This document shows, piece after piece, positions 58,541 to 64,000 of a stretch of 64,000 nucleotides of DNA; the stretch's first letter is position 1; each line of letters opens with the position of its first letter. The DNA is taken from NCBI GenBank assembly GCA_947034885.2, contig OX344753.2, positions 24,072,347 through 24,136,346 of the forward strand, read 5' to 3'. The DNA comes from Thuidium tamariscinum. Its lineage: Eukaryota; Streptophyta; Bryopsida; Hypnales; Thuidiaceae. The notes below the pieces were generated by a model, which saw only the letters and a list, made by a program, of their open reading frames with translations, made no database searches and was not told where the DNA came from. Position numbers and translations under genes: made by a program.

Positions 58541-59780
58541 TTTCCCCTATTGTTGCTTATTGTCAGTTTTGCAATCGTTAAAGCTTTGATTTGCAAAGAA
58601 ACATTAGTTAAATGGAGGAAGGGGTGGCAAGTACCCTCTTTTGACAAATATGGATTTTTTTAAAAAAGAAAAATGATAGATGCTCAAGATATTCACACAA
58701 GCTAAAATGCATTTGTGTCAGCGATTTCATCCTTTTTGTAGCTCCATAGAGCTCTCTATATAGAGTAGCTCATCAAAGCTTGGCAGCCCTTTGAAGAGTC
58801 CAAATTTTCTTTAATGGTGTATTGTAGTAAGAGTGCTAATGGAATGGCTAAATAATTTATCCGTGAGTATGTTGCAAAGAATGTAAACATAATTTCTAAT
58901 AGTAAAAGCTCCAATCTTAAAACAATTAGCCATATGTGTGGACTATGAGTGTCGGCAAATCTATAAAGTACACATGCCACATTTTTTTAATTTCCATTTG
59001 AGGCCTCACTTGATTAACACACCTACTTTTCAAGAAAGGGATTAGTATGTTCACGAAATTCTCAAATGTACCTTAACTCATCCTATAAAATTGTTTGAAT
59101 TTTTTGTGGTGCATTTCATCACTTGATTTCTACACTACCATTTCTACATAGTTCCAATGAGTGTCTAATCTAGGCTATTCCCAAAACAATCAAGGACAAT
59201 AGTGTTTTTTCCATGACAAAATAATGAACAACAATGAAAGAAATTGATTTGTATTGACGTTCCACTATCCAATTTTGGCACATCTTGAGCCATTGATTTG
59301 ACCTTAAAGGAATTTGTCATTTCATAGAGAGCATCATCACATGCGCAAAACTTGAGTTAAGAAAGAGGGCTCCATAATGCCTTGCAAAAGTCTCTTGAAT
59401 TATTTTGTAGAAAAAAAATTGTTATACTAAACCTAAAGTGGAGAAAAACTTCAAAACCTTATGTTCAATGCACAAACTTCAAACCCTAAAAGTAAATTTT
59501 AAAAAATCACAAAATTGCATTCCTCAAGCTCTCTTAAGTCCTAATCAATTGCCAAAAAAATTAGCCAATAAACAAAATAGGAAAAAATTGTCTAAAGAGT
59601 ATGTTATATGAACCTCCAACCCCAACCTCCTCATGATTAATCAAGGGCAGCTCTATGGCGGGGTAAACCACACCAAGAAGCTTAGAAGATGCTCTTGGTA
59701 GATTGAGCTAGGCAGGTTGGGGGTGGGGGCTTGCCTTTCTCTATTGAGAGTCAGATGTAGCCTTCATCCCTTTCCATGTG
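58541..59780. other. AT-rich intergenic DNA, possibly the rest of the Harbinger element
   Basis: The N-terminal part of the transposase may extend into this region, but I could not follow it. No other feature was seen. Confidence 0.35.
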
Positions 59781-60110
59781 TTAAGTCTCAAAGTTTACTT
59801 GCAAACAATTTTTACTTTAGTTACTTCATTTCTCATCTTTACATTTACATTTCTCTTGGCCTTCTTTTTTCCTTCTTTAACCCTAATAATTCCAATCCTA
59901 AATCTTCTTGTGGCCATTTCAACCTCCTTTGTTCCTTATATTTGTAGATTACTAACAAGAGTATATTTGTAGCATTTGCATTTTCAATTGTTTAATTGAC
60001 CTCTTCTTGAATGAACTCTCTTTGAACAAATATATTAGTGCCTTTTGTAGTAGAATTTGTTACAAAAGAAGAAATATTTGCTTTTGTACTGTTGGGTATT
60101 TTTTTTTTTT
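59781..60110 (+). repeat. Left arm of a distant inverted repeat pair
   Basis: Aligns with the complement of 62990-63325. Shared order: AAAGTTTACTTGCAAACAA, then TACATTTACATTTCT, then TTCTTCCTTCT, then GTGGCCATTTCAACC, then TAGATTACTAACAAGAG, then TAGCATTTGCATTTTCAA, then CTCTTTGAACAAAT. Identity is roughly 70% by eye. Confidence 0.6.
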
Positions 60111-61929
60111 GGTTTCTCATTTTTTGAAATTGCTTGTATTTGTTGTTTGAGGCATTAAATTTTGTGACATATAATTAATTCTACAATTCTTTGGAATGAA
60201 TTCAAGTTCAAAATATTTTGCAATATCAGCAACATAGTTCAATTTTTTTTAAATCTTATAATATAAAAACTATTCATTAGAAAGTTGTGTTGAACATTTT
60301 TAATTTCATAGTATAAGAACTAAATCCATTAGTTGAATTCAAATGCTCTCCAAGGCTATTTTTCATTTTGAAATAAAGTTGTACATTTTTTTCATTGTAA
60401 TTTGAATCATTGTGGAACAATATTGAATAATTCTGCCTTTATTGACATTTTTTTAAGACTATTCTTAATTGTTTTTCTATAAAAGTTTGATTTTTGGAAG
60501 TAATATTGATTTGTTTTGTAGTCACAAACAATGTTCTATAATATTTTTAATATCCTACTTTGTTCAATAGAAAGTCTTTTAATTGTTTTGCCATAAAAAA
60601 TTGTAGCCCTAATTTATTCTCAAAATTCTAGTCCCTAAAAATCTTATATTGTTCTACAAGTATTTGTAATCAATTTGTAATAAAAACAATGTTTACTACC
60701 ACTTCCTATTGTTCAACATTTCTTTCTAGTATGATGTATAAGTCTTTGATCCTTTTGCACCAATTTTGAATTATTCTTCTACAATAGTTTTTGCTTAAAT
60801 CTTACATTGCTATGAATGTTTTTTAATTGCATTACAATGAAAAAAAATTCTATATTATTTTTTATATCTTATCTTTTCTAAAAACTACATTTTTCTACAA
60901 TGATTTTGAATGATTTTGCAATCATAAATTTTATTGTATACTACTTTCCATGTTTTATAGTAACCAGTTTCTGAAATTATCTTTTAGTAATTTTAGATTG
61001 TATTCTAATAATAAAAAAACAATGCTTTAGATTGTTCTTATTGTTTTTATTGTTCTACCTAAAATTTAATTTATATTGCACTAACTTAATTTGAATCATT
61101 TTGCAATTACAAACTAACAAACATTGTTTGCATTGTGCTACAAAAATCCTACATTATTTTCTTTGGGAGTCAACAAATTTTGAAAAAAGACAAGGATATC
61201 TAGGTGCAAACACTAGATATTTAATGGGTGGGTGGGGTATTATTTTTTGTCTATTGTTTATTTTGCACCCTACCAATATGTAATTTTTAAAATGTGGTTC
61301 ATTAAAGAAAGGGCAAACATTAATTGTAATTCCTAGTTGCAATGAATATATCATATGCTATATTCACACAATTTTTTTGTACTACTTAAAATCACAAAAT
61401 TATGTAGCATTTAGTGTACACAATTATAGGACTTCTTAACCACTTAGTTCTCTGAACATCTAAAAATTCATATTTGATTCTACAAAGCCCGAAGAACTTG
61501 GATTAGATGCCAATCCTATTTTTCATTTAAAAAATAGTTGTTGCAAAATATTTCAAGAAGTATATCATCACCAACCTTAGGAATTTTATAAGTTATCTAA
61601 TTTATTTTGTGATGTATTTGCTTAAATTAGTAAATCAACTACCATATGGGATGCAAAATAATGTTTTGTCCATGTATGACAAGTCTATTAAGCTTCACAA
61701 AATTTTCTTGTCATTACCACAAACAACATACATTCCAATTGGTTCAAAAAGTATATATATTTTTAGTATTGAAAATTAACTACTACCATAGAGATATTGC
61801 AATAGTTTCCTTAAAATACACTTTCGTTATTAAAGCACAGTATTGAAAGTTGATTATTGGTATACATGTACACATTACATAGCATTTCAATATCTCCGCA
61901 ATTTACAAAACTTTAATGGCACTATTCAA
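60111..61929. other. AT-rich spacer between inverted arms
   Basis: T-rich plus strand with loosely repeating TTTTGTAATTGTAA/ATTGTTCTAC phrases between 60250 and 61150. No transposase or other coding region was recognised. Confidence 0.45.
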
Positions 61930-62230
61930 AGCTTTCCACGTATACATAAATCTATAAAACCAATTTCAAATTTTTATTTTCTAAAAAAGTGATTTTTTTT
62001 ATCTGCCCAAACTGCCCGAGTTGAAAAATGAACAACATATCATGCGATAACTTTTTAACCATGGAGTCAAAAGTCATGAAAATTGTTGGGCTTTAAAGAT
62101 ATTCCTCGTCCACACCTTCTATTAAAATTTGGTCCCAAAATATGGAAATCTCTAGTCACACGTACTTGCCCGAAATAGTTATGTTGCCAAAAAAGGCATG
62201 TTGGTCCTTTAGGGGTTAAAGTTAGGCTTC
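61930..62230 (+). repeat. Dispersed repeat, family E copy 2
   Basis: Aligns with 30560-30880 (blocks GATAACTTTTTAACCATGG, AGTCAAAAGTCATGAAAA and ATGTTGCCAAAAAAGGCATG). It lies within the spacer between the inverted arms. Confidence 0.5.
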
Positions 62231-62989
62231 AATTTGTATATTAGTTAGATTGTCAAAGTTCAAAAAATCTAGAATAAAAAGACAATGTAGTATACATGTG
62301 ATGTTGAACGCCAACCCTTAACTCAAAATTAAGATTTGTATTCCTCTGAATTAATAAAAAGGGAATAATCCTAAGTAATATTTTCCTAATACATCCCATT
62401 ATTCCACACTCTATATTATTTACTATACACCCAATGGCATTTTATGTATACTATAGTAAGTATGATTAATCAATCAACATTTTTTTGACACAATGATTTT
62501 TTTAGCACCCTATGTTTGTTCATACCTATATAGCTACTTCTACTGCTTAGTGCACCCTCCAAATTATTTTGTAGTGATTTAACTAGAATCATGACATTTG
62601 TTCCTAATGGTTCAATTTTGATTCCTTTGTAATGATGTAAATGTATTAATGATGAAATCCATTGATGGATTTGGGTGTGCATTAATGTGAAGCAAAATTT
62701 TTTGCAAGGATATTTTCCATTATTTATTCTTATAAGTACTAAAGGGTTCATTAGAAAATTAAGGATTTTTCATTTTTATTGACTATTCAACATTTTTTTG
62801 TTCTAATTTATAATGTCTTAGGTTAGTACAAAGCTATAGAACATCAAATTCACATTGAATGTCAATGCATATTCTACCAAACATTTGAGGATGCCCTCCA
62901 TAAACCTTTTCATATTTTTCACCACATTTGGCAAAATCTTGCATTGAAATACATACAAAATACACAAAAATTGAAAATCTCACACAACA
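62231..62989. other. AT-rich spacer, continued
   Basis: A 93-codon minus-strand frame at 62470-62751 has no recognisable motif. No other feature. Confidence 0.45.
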
Positions 62990-63325
62990 GATTTAAGAAA
63001 TTGTATTAAATGAGGGATTTGATTAATTATCAACAAGAACAAATATTTAGTCTTTTGCAACAAATACCAACCACAAAAAACTTATAAATTTATTCAAAGA
63101 GACTATTCAACAAAAGGCCAACCAAATTGTTGAAAATGCAAGTGCTAGAACATGCTCTTGTAAGTAATCTATGAACATAGAAAAGGATTAAGGTTGAGGT
63201 TGCCACAAAAATTTAGGGATAGAATGGAGAGGTTGGAGGGAGGAAGAACAAGGCTAGTAGAAATGTGTATGGAAGGTTGAGAATTGGTGCAACAAAGGAT
63301 AAAGTTGCATGCAAGCAAACTTTGT
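62990..63325 (-). repeat. Right arm of the distant inverted repeat pair
   Basis: The complement matches 59781-60110. The short frames seen in both arms translate to related hydrophobic peptides, which is how the pair was noticed. Neither arm has convincing coding features. Confidence 0.6.
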
Positions 63326-64000
63326 TCCTTCACGCTTCTTAAGCATAAAGCCAAATTGGGAGTTGTGTCTCCAAAATCACATGACAAAGCTTCATGGTTA
63401 TACCATTCTTATTTTATTTCATTTTACTTTCATCTTGAAGTGCTTTCATTGATGTTTAATTTCTAGACAATGTATAGATTGAAATCAAATTTCTTTCTCA
63501 TTCTTTATTGCTTTGATGAGAGTCATCCTATTTTTTAGAGATACTTTATGAGGTTGTTTTCCTATTCAAGGGTTGGATTTGGTGTTACTAGAGTATATAT
63601 TTTTCTAAAATTACAAATCTGAAAGTATATCAAGTGGATGACCAAGTCAAAATTGCATTGATTCTAGTTCAAATTTGGAATTTCAAAAATGAGCTTGTAT
63701 CTAGAATCAAAGAAAACAAGAATTCGAAAAAATCACCTTTATCAAGAGAGCCTCATTTCAAATCCATTCCAAAAGAATTTATTCAAAAAGTGACAATATT
63801 CTGCTTATAATTGAATTGAGAAGGAATTTAGAATTTTTCCTTTCAAAATTTATAGAAAAATATAGTTGATAGAATTGGTGAATCTAACTATACAAATAGA
63901 ATCTAAAACTCAAATTGTACAACTTTTATTTGCATCTAAATTCCAAAATATTCTTCCAAATAGTAATTTATGATGATTTCTCCGAAATCGTCAATTCTTG
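63326..64000. other. AT-rich intergenic DNA at the right edge
   Basis: No feature was recognised. Confidence 0.5.

Noticed and set aside
1-64000. Search for LTR retrotransposons, organellar or viral insertions
   Set aside because: No gag-pol motifs, paired direct LTRs, organelle genes or viral proteins were recognised in the open frames; decayed fragments below recognition cannot be excluded.

Overview
The window looks like nuclear DNA of a land plant. Two spliced plant-type genes sit as GC-richer islands in a very AT-rich background full of decayed DNA transposons, miniature inverted-repeat elements (MITEs) and minisatellites. Large AT-rich spacers, short introns and a moss-like GMD protein make a non-seed plant (perhaps a bryophyte) my best guess. 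That is inference and cannot be settled from the sequence alone. I saw no bacterial-style operons, rRNA, tRNA or CRISPR, and no intact LTR retrotransposon.

Genes. (1) 7005-9484, minus strand: GDP-mannose 4,6-dehydratase, two exons, 353 aa, cytosolic nucleotide-sugar metabolism leading to GDP-L-fucose. (2) 20351-25182, minus strand: a ten-exon JmjC histone demethylase of the plant KDM3/JMJ25-IBM1 group, 1065 aa, with a WRC motif, a Cys-rich zinc-binding region, a long acidic linker and a JmjC domain with its iron ligands intact. All exon junctions were read by eye. They have GT/AG borders, keep frame, and rebuild family motifs across the splice sites. (3) 39078-39277, minus strand: one convincing orphan coding exon, not recognised. 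(4) 56760-58540: a dead PIF/Harbinger transposon with a transposase remnant on the minus strand and a Myb/SANT-like ORF1 remnant on the plus strand. The two real genes share no evident pathway.

Layout. 1-6500: AT-rich, with a palindromic MITE and a CACTA-like element that holds a nested 727-bp element. 6500-10200: GMD and its flanks. 10200-12750: dispersed repeats and MITEs. 12750-13600: GC-rich island with a TATA-like box but no gene I can support. 13600-19080: AT-rich, with a tandem ~185-bp repeat split by a MITE. 19080-27900: the JmjC gene, a long leader/promoter region with GAGA tracts, and a TATA-like box on the other strand. 28090-52850: AT-rich, with at least five minisatellites (48, 20, 41, 87 and ~66 bp), several MITEs, the orphan exon and a second geneless island at 46.5-49.8 kb. 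52850-64000: AT-rich, with the Harbinger relic and a pair of ~330-bp inverted repeats about 3 kb apart.

The most notable unexplained item is a repeat family with ends GGGTGATTGCAAGAA. It has five copies here, most of them 590-745 bp. Three copies have perfect 4-bp target duplications (TATA, ATTA, CTAT), which does not fit the usual plant MITE superfamilies.
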